This document shows, piece after piece, positions 43,267-51,588 of a stretch of DNA of 64,000 bases. The translations under genes were made by a program, and so were the position numbers. The stretch is from contig DATGFS010000004.1 of the NCBI GenBank assembly GCA_035308905.1, positions 27,786 to 91,785 of the forward strand, written 5' to 3'. The first letter of the stretch is position 1. The number at the start of each line of letters is the position of its first letter. Under the pieces are notes generated by a model. That model was given only the letters and a program-made list of their open reading frames with translations. It ran no database searches and had not been told where the DNA came from. The DNA is from a bacterium (GTDB lineage Bacteria > Sysuimicrobiota > Sysuimicrobiia > Sysuimicrobiales > Segetimicrobiaceae).

Positions 43267-44246
43267 GACGCGACCCGGTACGGCATTCGGAAGGTCACCG
43301 CGGTTCCGGCGTCGTCTGTTCCTGCCGAGAGCCGGACGGTGCCGCCTGCCGCGCGCGCGTGCTCCGCCAAGGCCGCCAGGCCATAACGGCCCTGCGCGGG
43401 TCCCGCCGGCGAATCTGGGAGCCCGCGTCCATCGTCGGACACGACGACGGTGAGCTCCGTGGGGCCCCAGGCAATCCGGACGAGGAACGTCCGGGCCTGC
43501 GCGTGCTTGGCCACGTTATGAAGCGCCTCACGAACGACCGCCATCGTGTGAAGCTGCTGCTCGAGGGACAATTCTCGAGGGAGTCCGTCCTCCTGCACTT
43601 CCCCGGCGACGCCGTGGAGCTCCACGAACCGCTGCACATAGCCGCGGATCCAGGCATTCAACGGTTCGCCCGGCTCCGGGCCGGTGCGGAGGTCGAAGAT
43701 CGCATCTCGAACTCGCAACGAGGTGTCTTGAACCGCCCTTGCGATCTCGGCGGCGATCGGCCGAGCCTCACCCGGATCAGCCGGCTTTATTGTCGCGTCC
43801 GCGCGTGGCGAGTCCGTCGGCGCAAGCGACCGTTCGAGCGCGGTCGCTTTGACGTTCAAGAAGAACAGCGCCTGCGCCACCCCGTCGTGCAGCTCTCGTG
43901 CGAGCCGCTCGCGTTCCGCCGACACCGCCTGCGCAATTTGCGTGGCCCGCAACTGTGCGTCCGCTGCCTCGAGCCGGCGATAGATTGGCAGGAGGATGAT
44001 CGCGGAAATCACCAGGGCGGCCGCGCCGGTCAAGACGTTCCCGAGCATTTCCGGGAGCGCATCGTGCAGGTACTCTGGCAGCACTTCGTGCCGGAGTACC
44101 TCCGCGGCAAAAACGAACAGCGCTGGGACCAACACCGTCCACACGCGAAACGAAGCACGCCCCGCACGTCGCGCAATACCCGCGCTGCGCGCGCGAGGCC
44201 GTGTGGCCTCCGGCCACTCGTGCGTTACGTCGCCGGCAGGCGGCAT
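43263..44246 (-). CDS. Sensor histidine kinase of the copper cluster (NarL class)
   Basis: 327-residue kinase. Two transmembrane helices (about 32-51 and 68-88) enclose a short loop of about 16 residues with His and Glu (EVLRHEVLPEYLHDALPEM). HisKA_3 carries phospho-acceptor His120 (ARELHDGVAQ), then HATPase_c with N-box REALHNVAKHAQ and G1 SDDGRGLPD. The tiny periplasmic loop means sensing is likely in the membrane; its His/Glu could bind metal, which is inference. Start is ATG 44246, six bases after a perfect TATAAT, so the transcript is probably leaderless. Confidence 0.93.
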   Translation of the reverse strand: MPPAGDVTHEWPEATRPRARSAGIARRAGRASFRVWTVLVPALFVFAAEVLRHEVLPEYLHDALPEMLGNVLTGAAALVISAIILLPIYRRLEAADAQLRATQIAQAVSAERERLARELHDGVAQALFFLNVKATALERSLAPTDSPRADATIKPADPGEARPIAAEIARAVQDTSLRVRDAIFDLRTGPEPGEPLNAWIRGYVQRFVELHGVAGEVQEDGLPRELSLEQQLHTMAVVREALHNVAKHAQARTFLVRIAWGPTELTVVVSDDGRGLPDSPAGPAQGRYGLAALAEHARAAGGTVRLSAGTDDAGTAVTFRMPYRVAS

Positions 44247-44252
44247 ACGTCC

Positions 44253-44258
44253 ATTATA
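44253..44258 (-). promoter_or_regulatory. TATAAT -10 box for a leaderless transcript
   Basis: A perfect TATAAT lies six bases upstream of the kinase ATG (44246). The usual start of transcription, six to eight bases after the box, would fall at or next to the A of the ATG, giving a leaderless mRNA. No Shine-Dalgarno can fit in the gap. The -35 region (CGCAGT at 17 bases) is poor, as is usual for such promoters. The box sits in the 73-base gap between the CopC-like gene and the kinase gene. Confidence 0.6.
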
Positions 44259-44319
44259 GTGTCCGCGCGCGGCACACTGCGGCGGCGCGCCGAAGAGCCG
44301 GTCCAACCTCAGCCGGTGA

Positions 44320-45081
44320 TCACCCGACGACCGTGAACGTTACCGTTTGCGGGGCGCCGGCCGTTTCGTGGCTCTTGTCGTCGGCCCAAAAGACCTTGAT
44401 CGTGTGCGTGCCGGCCGTGAGCTTGCCCGGCACGGAATACTCGTACCGGGTTGGGCCGACCTTCTTCATCTGCTCGGCAGTGGGCATGAACGTCTTGCCG
44501 TCGACGGTGATGTGCAGGTGCACTTTCGGACCCGTGGACGCCATCCCGCCCATGGGCGCCATGCCCTTGCCCAACGTTAGCTGAGACATGTCCCCCGGCG
44601 TCTCGATCAGCAGCGCGACCGGATTCTTGACTTGCGCCCGGTTGGCCGGTGCGATGAGATGAAGCGGCGGTGTACTCGTCGTCGCCCCGGCCGGTGCCAT
44701 CGCCGTGCTTCCAACAGAGAACCTGAACGAACCTTTGTGTGTGTTGCCGTCGTCGGCGGAAATGGCTACCCACTGGACGACATAAGCGCCGGGGGCGAGG
44801 TGAGTCGGTACGATCTTGAGCACCCGGTGGCTGGACACGCCGGCATCGAGACCGCCCGAAGCGAGTAATTTCTGATGCCCGTCGTAGAGGCGCATGATGC
44901 TGCCCTTCGCCAACTCTTCGCTGAACGCCGCGAGAATGACGGCCGGCGCCTGCGCCACCGCCGCGCCGTTCATTGGTGACGACTTGACCAGCTCGGCGTG
45001 GCCCGACGCGAACCCCGACGGGGCAAGCGCGAGCGACACCGAGGCCAAAACAGCAACGAGTCTTGCCACACCCCTTCTCAA
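44320..45081 (-). CDS. CopC-like copper-binding protein with C-terminal HxHL domain
   Basis: 253 residues with a TTG start at 45081 that has GGAGG eight bases upstream. A signal peptide (about 1-26) ends before GHAELVKSSPMNG, which carries the expected first copper His. The other brace residues are altered (ADDGNTHKGSFRFSV in place of DGH). A second beta-sandwich (about 125-253) contains VHLHITVDGKTFMPTAEQM and TIKVFWADDKSH, and Met-rich KGMAPMGGM, a possible Cu(I) site. It is first in the minus-strand cluster. A weak promoter candidate is TTGCGG (45180-45175) and TATGGT (45156-45151), 18 bases apart. Confidence 0.82.
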   Translation of the reverse strand: MRRGVARLVAVLASVSLALAPSGFASGHAELVKSSPMNGAAVAQAPAVILAAFSEELAKGSIMRLYDGHQKLLASGGLDAGVSSHRVLKIVPTHLAPGAYVVQWVAISADDGNTHKGSFRFSVGSTAMAPAGATTSTPPLHLIAPANRAQVKNPVALLIETPGDMSQLTLGKGMAPMGGMASTGPKVHLHITVDGKTFMPTAEQMKKVGPTRYEYSVPGKLTAGTHTIKVFWADDKSHETAGAPQTVTFTVVG

Positions 45082-45285
45082 GGACGACACCTCCGCGCAG
45101 GATAACGCCCGGTCCCTCTTCAGCCCGAGGACGCGCAGCCACTGGTATGAACCATAGTCTCCCGGCCGAGAGTTCCGCAATGTGCCGAAAGTAGTAAGGT
45201 CTGATGGACAGGGCCCGCGGGCCGCCCGCGCTGTCCCGCAGAGTATCATGGATGAAACTGCCACGGAAGAAGGGGGACGGAGACG

Positions 45286-46239
45286 GTGACGAGGCGACAT
45301 CGACCGGCGCTCGTACAGGTTTGGGCTGTCACGGCGACGGCCTTGCTCATTACATCGCTCATTACATCAGTGGGATGGCCCGGGGCGCTTCGCACCGCGG
45401 CCACGACCCTGACCGAATACACCCGGCCGCGGGCCGCGGAGGCGCAGCCGGCGGGCCCGCCGGCCCGTCTGGAGTGGCTCGGATGGCAGTTCTTTCGCGT
45501 GACGACGCCGCGCGGGAAGGTACTGCTCTTCAATCCGGCGCTCAACGATCCGCGGGCGGCGTTCCGGAATCAGGAGTCGCCGCTCAGCCTCGAAGACATC
45601 GACAAGGCCGATCTCATTCTCGCGACCGACGGCCACGCCGATGACCAGGGGATGACGGTCGAGATCGCGCGCAAAACGGGCGCCGCGGTGATCACCACCT
45701 TCGAGCTGGCGACGTGGATGGTCGGACGCGGCGTCGACACGAGCAAGATCCTTCGCAGCCAGCCCGGCTTCCGGTTCGATGTCGACGGTATCAAGGTCCA
45801 GGTCGTCAACGCCGTTCACGGCTCCGGCGCGCCGGCTCTCCCGAACATTCCGGCCGCGGTCTACGGCGGTCCCGCGCTCGGCTTCATCGTGACGCTCGAG
45901 AACGGCGTGCGCATCTACCACGCCGGCAGCACCGCGCTGACGATGGACCTGCAGATGTACGGCCGGCTCTACCGCCCCCAGATCGCGCTGCTGCCGATTG
46001 CGTCGGGCATGCTGCCGGACGAGGCCGCGATCGCGGCGGAGTTCCTCCGGACCGACAATCCCGACCTGGTCGCTGTGTTCCCGCAGCACCACGCCTCGTC
46101 CATGCCGGCCGACCGGCGCGGCCGGGCGTTCGTCGACGCGGTCAACGCGCGGCCGGCGCTGCGCGGGCGGGTCCGCGCCTTCGACCCGAGGCCCGGTCAG
46201 GAGTTTCTCCTCACGCCGTCGGGCGTTCGGGTGCGATAG
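45286..46239 (+). CDS. MBL-fold (UlaG/UPF0173-like) protein with degenerate metal site
   Basis: 317-residue protein with an N-terminal signal/anchor helix (about 10-30) and a metallo-beta-lactamase fold from about residue 58. The metal motif normally HxHxDH reads DGHADD (LILATDGHADDQG), and later positions VNAVHGSG, YHAGSTALTMDL and FPQHHASSM keep several His and Asp. Hydrolase activity may be lost or use one metal. GGAG six bases before GTG 45286 supports the start. It overlaps nothing and is two bases before the reductase gene, so the two are coupled. Confidence 0.82.
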   Translation: MTRRHRPALVQVWAVTATALLITSLITSVGWPGALRTAATTLTEYTRPRAAEAQPAGPPARLEWLGWQFFRVTTPRGKVLLFNPALNDPRAAFRNQESPLSLEDIDKADLILATDGHADDQGMTVEIARKTGAAVITTFELATWMVGRGVDTSKILRSQPGFRFDVDGIKVQVVNAVHGSGAPALPNIPAAVYGGPALGFIVTLENGVRIYHAGSTALTMDLQMYGRLYRPQIALLPIASGMLPDEAAIAAEFLRTDNPDLVAVFPQHHASSMPADRRGRAFVDAVNARPALRGRVRAFDPRPGQEFLLTPSGVRVR

Positions 46240-46241
46240 CC

Positions 46242-47186
46242 GTGCGTGTCGCCGTCATCGGCACCGGCGGGACCGGCGGCTATTTCGGCGCGCTCCTCGC
46301 GCGCGCCGGCCACGAGGTGATCTTCGTGGCGCGCGGCGCGCACCTCGACGCGATCCGGTCGCGGGGGCTCGCGGTGAATTCGCGCCTCGCCGGCAACTTC
46401 ACCGTCCGGGCCGCGGCGACCGACGACATCCGCTCGATCGGCCCGGTGGACCTCGTGCTCGTCTGCGTCAAGACCTACGGCATGGACGCGGTGCTGCCGC
46501 TGCTGCCGTCCCTGGTCGGCCCCAAGACGATGATCGTGTCGATGCAGAACGGGATCGACAACGAAGACCGGATCGCCGCGGTGACCGGACCGGAGCCGGT
46601 GCTGGGGATGGTCGCGCAGGTGTCGTCGTTTATCCAGGGGCCCGGCGTCGTCGGTCAGACCGGCGGCCCCGGGAAGCTGATCTTCGGTGAGCTGGCCGGC
46701 GGCGAGAGCGCGCGCGCGGCGGCGCTGCTCCGGACGTTCCAGGACGCCGGCATCGCCGCGGAGGTACGGCCGGATATCCGGCTCGGTCTCTGGGAGAAGT
46801 TCATCTTCATCTGCGGCGTGAGCGGGGTGACCGCGCTCACGCGGCTGCCGATGGGTGTGATCTTTGCGGATCGTGAGACGGCCGCGCTGATGCGCGCGAC
46901 GCTCGAGGAAGCCGCGGCCGTCGCCCGGGCGGAAGGCGTGGCCGTCGCGCCGCGGTTTGCGGAGCAGTCGGCCGCGCTTATGGCGAAGATGGAGCCGTGG
47001 TTTCGAGGTTCGATGGCGCAGGATCTGCACGAGGGGAGGCCGCTGGAGCTCGAGACGCTCAACGGAACGGTCGTACGTCTCGGACACGCGCGCGAGGTCG
47101 CGGTCCCGGTCAACCGCACGATCTACGCGGCGCTGCGGCCCTTCGCGGGCGGCGCGCCGGCGACGCCGGCGCCTCCCGCCGGCTAA
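46242..47186 (+). CDS. 2-dehydropantoate 2-reductase (ketopantoate reductase family)
   Basis: 314-residue NADPH-dependent reductase: Rossmann motif AVIGTGGTGGYFGALLARAGH at residues 4-24, VCVKTYGMDAVL, and the C-terminal catalytic region with Lys in GLWEKFIFICGVSG and SMAQDLHEGRPLELETLNG. The last motif (S..QD...G...E...L.G) is the ketopantoate-reductase signature. It may serve pantothenate synthesis or reduce another alpha-keto acid. GTG 46242 is two bases after the stop of the MBL-fold gene. A second paralogue lies at 49354. Confidence 0.92.
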   Translation: MRVAVIGTGGTGGYFGALLARAGHEVIFVARGAHLDAIRSRGLAVNSRLAGNFTVRAAATDDIRSIGPVDLVLVCVKTYGMDAVLPLLPSLVGPKTMIVSMQNGIDNEDRIAAVTGPEPVLGMVAQVSSFIQGPGVVGQTGGPGKLIFGELAGGESARAAALLRTFQDAGIAAEVRPDIRLGLWEKFIFICGVSGVTALTRLPMGVIFADRETAALMRATLEEAAAVARAEGVAVAPRFAEQSAALMAKMEPWFRGSMAQDLHEGRPLELETLNGTVVRLGHAREVAVPVNRTIYAALRPFAGGAPATPAPPAG

Positions 47187-47265
47187 TCCCGCGTGAGCGG
47201 GGAGATTCCAAAGCCGGGGTAGCGCGGGCCGGCCCGGGGCGTGCGGCGCGGATGTCCGCGGGGTC

Positions 47266-47295
47266 TTGCGCGCGGAAAATATCCTGTGGCATACT
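47266..47295 (+). promoter_or_regulatory. Candidate promoter of the cold-shock gene
   Basis: TTGCGC (47266-47271) and CATACT (47290-47295) are separated by 18 bases and match three to four positions each of the sigma-70 consensus. This would give a leader of roughly 60 bases before ATG 47362, in keeping with the long leaders common on cold-shock genes. The flanking DNA is locally AT-rich. Confidence 0.4.
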
Positions 47296-47361
47296 CGAAT
47301 TTGCATCAGCAGGCTGAATAAGTCGGTTGGTAGCACGGCACGGGTAGGGGTGGGAGTGAAG

Positions 47362-47568
47362 ATGGCGGCAGGGACGGTGAAGTGGTTCAGTGCGGAGAAG
47401 GGATACGGGTTCATCACGCCGGAGACCGGCGGCAAGGACCTGTTCGTTCACTACAGCGCGATTCAGGCGGACGGCTACAAGAGCCTGAACGAGGGCGACA
47501 AGGTGGAATACGAGGAGACTCAGGGCCGCAAAGGCCCGCAGGCGTCCAACGTGCGCGTTGCCCGCTGA
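47362..47568 (+). CDS. Cold-shock protein (CspA family)
   Basis: 68-residue single-domain OB-fold RNA chaperone. RNP1 KGYGFI and RNP2 LFVHYS are intact ([18 protein letters not shown] at the start). It binds single-stranded RNA and melts secondary structure at low temperature. GGGAG six bases before ATG 47362 supports this start. A 175-base leader region with a candidate promoter precedes it, and a perfect 12-bp hairpin follows at 47604-47630. Confidence 0.97.
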   Translation: MAAGTVKWFSAEKGYGFITPETGGKDLFVHYSAIQADGYKSLNEGDKVEYEETQGRKGPQASNVRVAR

Positions 47569-47603
47569 CACGGCGGCGCTGCCATACGACAATTGATGTC
47601 GAC

Positions 47604-47630
47604 GGGGACGGCCGGGAACCGGCCGTCCCC
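47604..47630. terminator. Perfect 12-bp hairpin after the cold-shock gene
   Basis: GGGGACGGCCGG (47604-47615) and CCGGCCGTCCCC (47619-47630) are exact complements around the loop GAA. The sequence after it is ACGTAATTCC, with no T-run. Placed 36 bases after the csp stop, it probably ends or stabilises that transcript. It has the same design (long GC stem, three-base loop) as the hairpin at 21026. Confidence 0.6.
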
Positions 47631-47692
47631 ACGTAATTCCCCGCGAGCCACGCGGGCACGCACGCCACGCGATGATGAGGGGGGGGACGCGG

Positions 47693-49348
47693 ATGAGCGC
47701 TGGCGGCTCCGGTCACACCACGTACGCGACGCGATTCGGACTCCGGCCGGTCGTCTACGGGCAGCGGGGTGTGGTCGCGACGGCCAATCCGCTCGCCACG
47801 ATGGCGGGCGTCCGCATGCTCGCGCAGGGCGGCAACGCGGTCGACGCCGTGGTTGCCGCGGCCGCCTCACTCGGGGTGGTCGAACCGTACATGTCGGGGC
47901 TGGCCGGCTGCGGGACCTTGATGCTGACGCGGCCGGGCCAACCGCCGAAGGCGCTGGTGTTTCTCGGCCGCGCGCCGTCCGCGGCCGCGCCGGAGCGGTT
48001 TGCCAAGGGCCTTCCGGATACCGGCTATGAGGCCGCCGCCGTACCCGGCAACCTCGCCGGATGGGCGCGCGTGCTGGCGGAGCACGGGACCATGCCGCTC
48101 GCGCGCGTGCTCGAGCCGGCGATCGAGTACGCGGAGCGGGGCATTCCGTTCACTCCCTTCGACGAGATGATGTTTCGCGAAAGCGCCGGGCGCCTCACCC
48201 AGGAGGGTGTGGCGGCGTACCTGCACGGAGGCGAGGTGCCGCGTCCGGGGACGCTGCTCGTTCAATCCAACCTCGCGGCCACGCTGCGGCGGATCGGCGC
48301 CGACGGCGCAGGCTACCTCTACGGGGGCCCGCTTGGGCAGGCGATCGGCCGGCTGATGCGGGAGCGCGGCGGGCTGGTCGGCGAGCAGGACCTGCGCGAC
48401 TATCCCGAGTCGCTGCATTGGGCCGACCCGATTTCCATTGACTATCGGGGCGTCACCGTCTTCGCGCCGCCGCCCCCGACGAGCGCCGTGCAGGTGCTGG
48501 AGACGCTCGGCATCCTCGGCGGGTTCGAGCTGGGCCGGACGGAGCATCTCGGTCCCGAGCACGTCGGTCTCGTCGCCGACGCCGCGCGCCTCGCGCGGCT
48601 CGACACCGACCGCTACGTGGGCGACCCGGACACCGCCGCTGTGCCGGTGGCCCGGGTGTTGTCGGCGGAGCACCTCGAGGGCCTCCGCGCGCAGATCGAC
48701 GCGCGTGCCTGGTCCGACGGCGGGTCGCGCGCCGCGGCGCCGCCGGCGGGCGAGGCCGCCGGCGGCAACCGTTCGACGACGCATCTCGCCGCCGCGGACG
48801 CCGGCGGGCTCGCCGTCAACATCACGCAGAGCCTGGGGCACGCCTTCGGCTGCGGCGTCGTCGTGCCCGGCACCGGCGTCTGCCTGAACAACGCGATGCA
48901 TTGGTTCAACAACCGTCCCGGCCATCCCAACCAGGTCGCGCCGGGGAAGCGGCACGAGTGGCCGATCGCGCCGGTGCATCTCTTCCGCGGCGGCCGGTTC
49001 TGGTCGACGGTGGGCACGCCGGGCTCGTACGGCATTCTGGTCACCACGGTACAGGTGCTGGTGAACCTCATCGACTTCGGACTCAATATTCAGGATGCGA
49101 TCGCGGCGCCGCGGTTCCGGTGGATCGACGACGTCGCCGACGCGTTGCCCGCGCGGGCGCTACGGATCGAGTCGAGGATGCCGCAGGCGACGCGCGAGGC
49201 CTTCGCCCGCCGCGGCTACGGCGTCGACACGCTGGGGCCTTGGTCGATGCGGGTCGGCGGCGTGCAGGGCGTACAGATCGATCCCGAGACCGGCTGGCTG
49301 GCCGGGGCCGCGGACCCGCGACGCAACGGGTACGCGGTGGCCTGGTGA
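47693..49348 (+). CDS. ggt: Gamma-glutamyltransferase (Ntn-hydrolase) family protein
   Basis: 551-residue proenzyme. The N-terminal ATANPLATMAGVRMLAQGGNAVDAVV block and the Thr nucleophile region NRSTTHLAAADAGG (Thr362 the likely self-cleavage site) define the family, with the later SLGHAFGCGVVVPGTG, NNAMHWF and GTPGSYGI loops. No signal peptide, so it is probably cytoplasmic and may act on gamma-glutamyl or related amides rather than extracellular glutathione. GGGGGGA five bases before ATG 47693 favours it over ATG 47672. It overlaps or abuts the reductase gene next downstream. Confidence 0.9.
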   Translation: MSAGGSGHTTYATRFGLRPVVYGQRGVVATANPLATMAGVRMLAQGGNAVDAVVAAAASLGVVEPYMSGLAGCGTLMLTRPGQPPKALVFLGRAPSAAAPERFAKGLPDTGYEAAAVPGNLAGWARVLAEHGTMPLARVLEPAIEYAERGIPFTPFDEMMFRESAGRLTQEGVAAYLHGGEVPRPGTLLVQSNLAATLRRIGADGAGYLYGGPLGQAIGRLMRERGGLVGEQDLRDYPESLHWADPISIDYRGVTVFAPPPPTSAVQVLETLGILGGFELGRTEHLGPEHVGLVADAARLARLDTDRYVGDPDTAAVPVARVLSAEHLEGLRAQIDARAWSDGGSRAAAPPAGEAAGGNRSTTHLAAADAGGLAVNITQSLGHAFGCGVVVPGTGVCLNNAMHWFNNRPGHPNQVAPGKRHEWPIAPVHLFRGGRFWSTVGTPGSYGILVTTVQVLVNLIDFGLNIQDAIAAPRFRWIDDVADALPARALRIESRMPQATREAFARRGYGVDTLGPWSMRVGGVQGVQIDPETGWLAGAADPRRNGYAVAW

Positions 49349-49353
49349 CGGCG

Positions 49354-50445
49354 ATGGGGATCTCGCGATCGGGCGCGACCGTCGCCGAACCGATCGTCAT
49401 CGTCGGCGCCGGTGCGATCGGCGGCACCATCGGCGCGCATCTCGTGCGGCAGGGACGCGAAGTGCTCTTCGTTGACGCGGCCCGCGAGCACGTCGAAGCG
49501 GTGAACCGCGACGGCCTCCGTATCGAGGGCCGGGACGCGTTTACCGTACGGGTCCCGGCGGCGACGCCGGACGGCCTCCCCGCCGCGCTCGGCGGCCGGC
49601 GGCCCGGCGTGGTGATGCTGGCGGTCAAAGCGCTTCACACCGATGCGGGACTCGACGTCATCGCGCCGGTGCTTCCCGCGGACGGATACGTCGTCTCGAT
49701 GCAGAACGGCCTGAACGAGCGGCGGATCGCGGCGCGGCTCGGCGCCGCGCGCACGGTGGGCGCGTTCATCAACTTCGGCGCCGACTATCACGGGCCCGGC
49801 CGGATCATGTACGGCGGACCCGGCGCGCTCTACCTGGGTGAGCTCGACGGCGCGATCACGCCGCGGGTTGAGGCACTAGGCGACATGATGCGGGAGGCCT
49901 TTCTCCCGAACACCACGATCACGCCGAACATCTGGGGTTATCTCTGGGGGAAGATGGGCTACGCGTCCATGCTCTTTGCGACCGCGGTGGTGGACGAGAC
50001 GATGGCCCAGGTACTCGGCGATCCCACCAACACACTGCTGCTCGCCAACCTCGCCGCGGAAGTGACCCGCGTGGCCGAGGCGGAAGAGGTCCGGTGCGAG
50101 GCCTTCGACGGCTACGAGCCGGAGGCGATGCGGTTCCGGGAGCCGCGCGATTGGGCCGGCATCCGGCGCAGCCTTGCCGCGCTGGTGGAACACAACCGCG
50201 GCTCGCTCAAGCAGAAGAGCGGCATCTGGCGGGATCTCGCCGTCCGGCGCCGCCGCACCGAGGTCGACGCCCAGATCGGCGAGATCGTCGCCATCGGCCG
50301 GGATCGCGGCCTCGACCTGCCGCTCAACGCCCGCCTCGTGGAGATGATTCACGACCTCGAGGCCGGCCGGCGCGCGATGCACCCCGACAACCTGGCCGAA
50401 CTGCGGCGCCTCGACGGCGCGACCTACGGCGGAGGCGGCCGGTGA
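49354..50445 (+). CDS. Ketopantoate reductase-like oxidoreductase, second paralogue
   Basis: 363-residue Rossmann enzyme: IVIVGAGAIGGTIGAHLVRQGR at about residues 13-34, LAVKALHTDAGL, SMQNGLNE and GYLWGKMGYASM in place of the usual catalytic block; the C-terminal ending RRRRTEVDAQIGEI matches the ApbA/PanE C-domain of a larger subfamily. It likely reduces an alpha-keto acid other than ketopantoate. GTG 49345, overlapping the GGT stop (GTGA), is an alternative start. Its stop overlaps the M20 gene start (GTGA). Confidence 0.88.
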   Translation: MGISRSGATVAEPIVIVGAGAIGGTIGAHLVRQGREVLFVDAAREHVEAVNRDGLRIEGRDAFTVRVPAATPDGLPAALGGRRPGVVMLAVKALHTDAGLDVIAPVLPADGYVVSMQNGLNERRIAARLGAARTVGAFINFGADYHGPGRIMYGGPGALYLGELDGAITPRVEALGDMMREAFLPNTTITPNIWGYLWGKMGYASMLFATAVVDETMAQVLGDPTNTLLLANLAAEVTRVAEAEEVRCEAFDGYEPEAMRFREPRDWAGIRRSLAALVEHNRGSLKQKSGIWRDLAVRRRRTEVDAQIGEIVAIGRDRGLDLPLNARLVEMIHDLEAGRRAMHPDNLAELRRLDGATYGGGGR

Positions 50446-51584
50446 GCCTGAGCGCCTACCGTACCTTCGTCGACCGTCATCTCGACGAGATCCTCGCCGA
50501 TCTCACGGCCCTCGTGGAAGTGGAGTCCCCGACCACCGTGAAGGCGGCGGTCGACCGTGCGGCGCGCCATCTCGCCGGCCGCTTCGCGGACGCCGCGGGC
50601 GCGGAGATCGTGTGGCATGCGCAGCCGGAGTGGGGCGACCACTTCGAGGCGAGGATCGGCCGCGGGCCCAGACGGATTTTGTTGTTGGGCCACGTGGACA
50701 CGGTGTGGCCGCTCGGCACGATCGAGCGGCTGCCGTGCCGCATCGACGGCGGGCGCATCACGGGGCCCGGCTCGTTCGACATGAAATCGGGCGACATTCA
50801 GGCCCTGTGGGCGCTCCGCGCGGTCATCGAGCAGGGGGCCGCGGCCGACAAGACGTTTGTGTTCTTCGCCAACACCGAGGAGGAGGCCGGGAGCCCGACG
50901 TCCCGGCCGATCATCGAGCAACTCGCACGCGAGTCCGAATGCGTCCTCGTCCTGGAGCCGTCGGTGGGCTCCGAAGGCGCCGCCAAGCTCTGGCGCAAGG
51001 GGGTCGGCATGTTCCGGCTCGAGGTCACGGGCCAGGCGAGCCACGCGGGCGCCGATCCGGAGAAGGGCCGCAGTGCGGTTCTGGAGTTGGCCCGCCAGAT
51101 CGTGGATCTCTACGCGGCGGTCCCGCTCGCGGCCGCGGGCACGACGCTGAACGTCGGCGTCGTCCGGGGCGGCTCGCGGTCGAACGTCGTCGCGGCGTCC
51201 GCCGAGGCGCTGATCGACCTACGCGTCCGCACCGCGGCGGAGGCCCGGCGCGCCGAGGCCGTCATCCGCGAGCGGCCGGCGTTCGTGCCGGGGACGACGG
51301 TGCGCGTCACCGGCGGCCTGAACCGGCCGCCGATGGAAGAGACCCCGGCGTCGCGCCGCCTCTACGAGCAGGCGCGGGCGATCGCCGCGGACGAGGGATT
51401 CGAGCTGCCGGCCGGCGGGACGGGCGGCGGCAGCGACGGCAATTTCACCGCCGCCATCGGCGTGCCGACGCTCGACGGCCTCGGCGCGGTCGGCGGCGGC
51501 GGACACGCGGACAGCGAGCACGTCCGGCTCGCCGCGGTGGCGCCGCGCACGGCGTGGTTTGCGCGCCTCCTGGCGGAGTTGTAG
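50442..51584 (+). CDS. M20 family metallopeptidase (carboxypeptidase G2-like)
   Basis: 380-residue two-zinc exopeptidase. Metal ligands are His in LLGHVDTVWPLG, Asp in GSFDMKSGD, Glu-Glu in NTEEEAGSP, and His near the end in GGHADSEHV. The dimerisation domain lies at about residues 180-290. CPG2-type members remove C-terminal Glu from folates or gamma-glutamyl conjugates. Together with the gamma-glutamyltransferase and reductase upstream (coupled by overlapping codons) it suggests use of gamma-glutamyl or N-acyl amino acids. Confidence 0.92.
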   Translation: MSLSAYRTFVDRHLDEILADLTALVEVESPTTVKAAVDRAARHLAGRFADAAGAEIVWHAQPEWGDHFEARIGRGPRRILLLGHVDTVWPLGTIERLPCRIDGGRITGPGSFDMKSGDIQALWALRAVIEQGAAADKTFVFFANTEEEAGSPTSRPIIEQLARESECVLVLEPSVGSEGAAKLWRKGVGMFRLEVTGQASHAGADPEKGRSAVLELARQIVDLYAAVPLAAAGTTLNVGVVRGGSRSNVVAASAEALIDLRVRTAAEARRAEAVIRERPAFVPGTTVRVTGGLNRPPMEETPASRRLYEQARAIAADEGFELPAGGTGGGSDGNFTAAIGVPTLDGLGAVGGGGHADSEHVRLAAVAPRTAWFARLLAEL

Positions 51585-51588
51585 GCTC

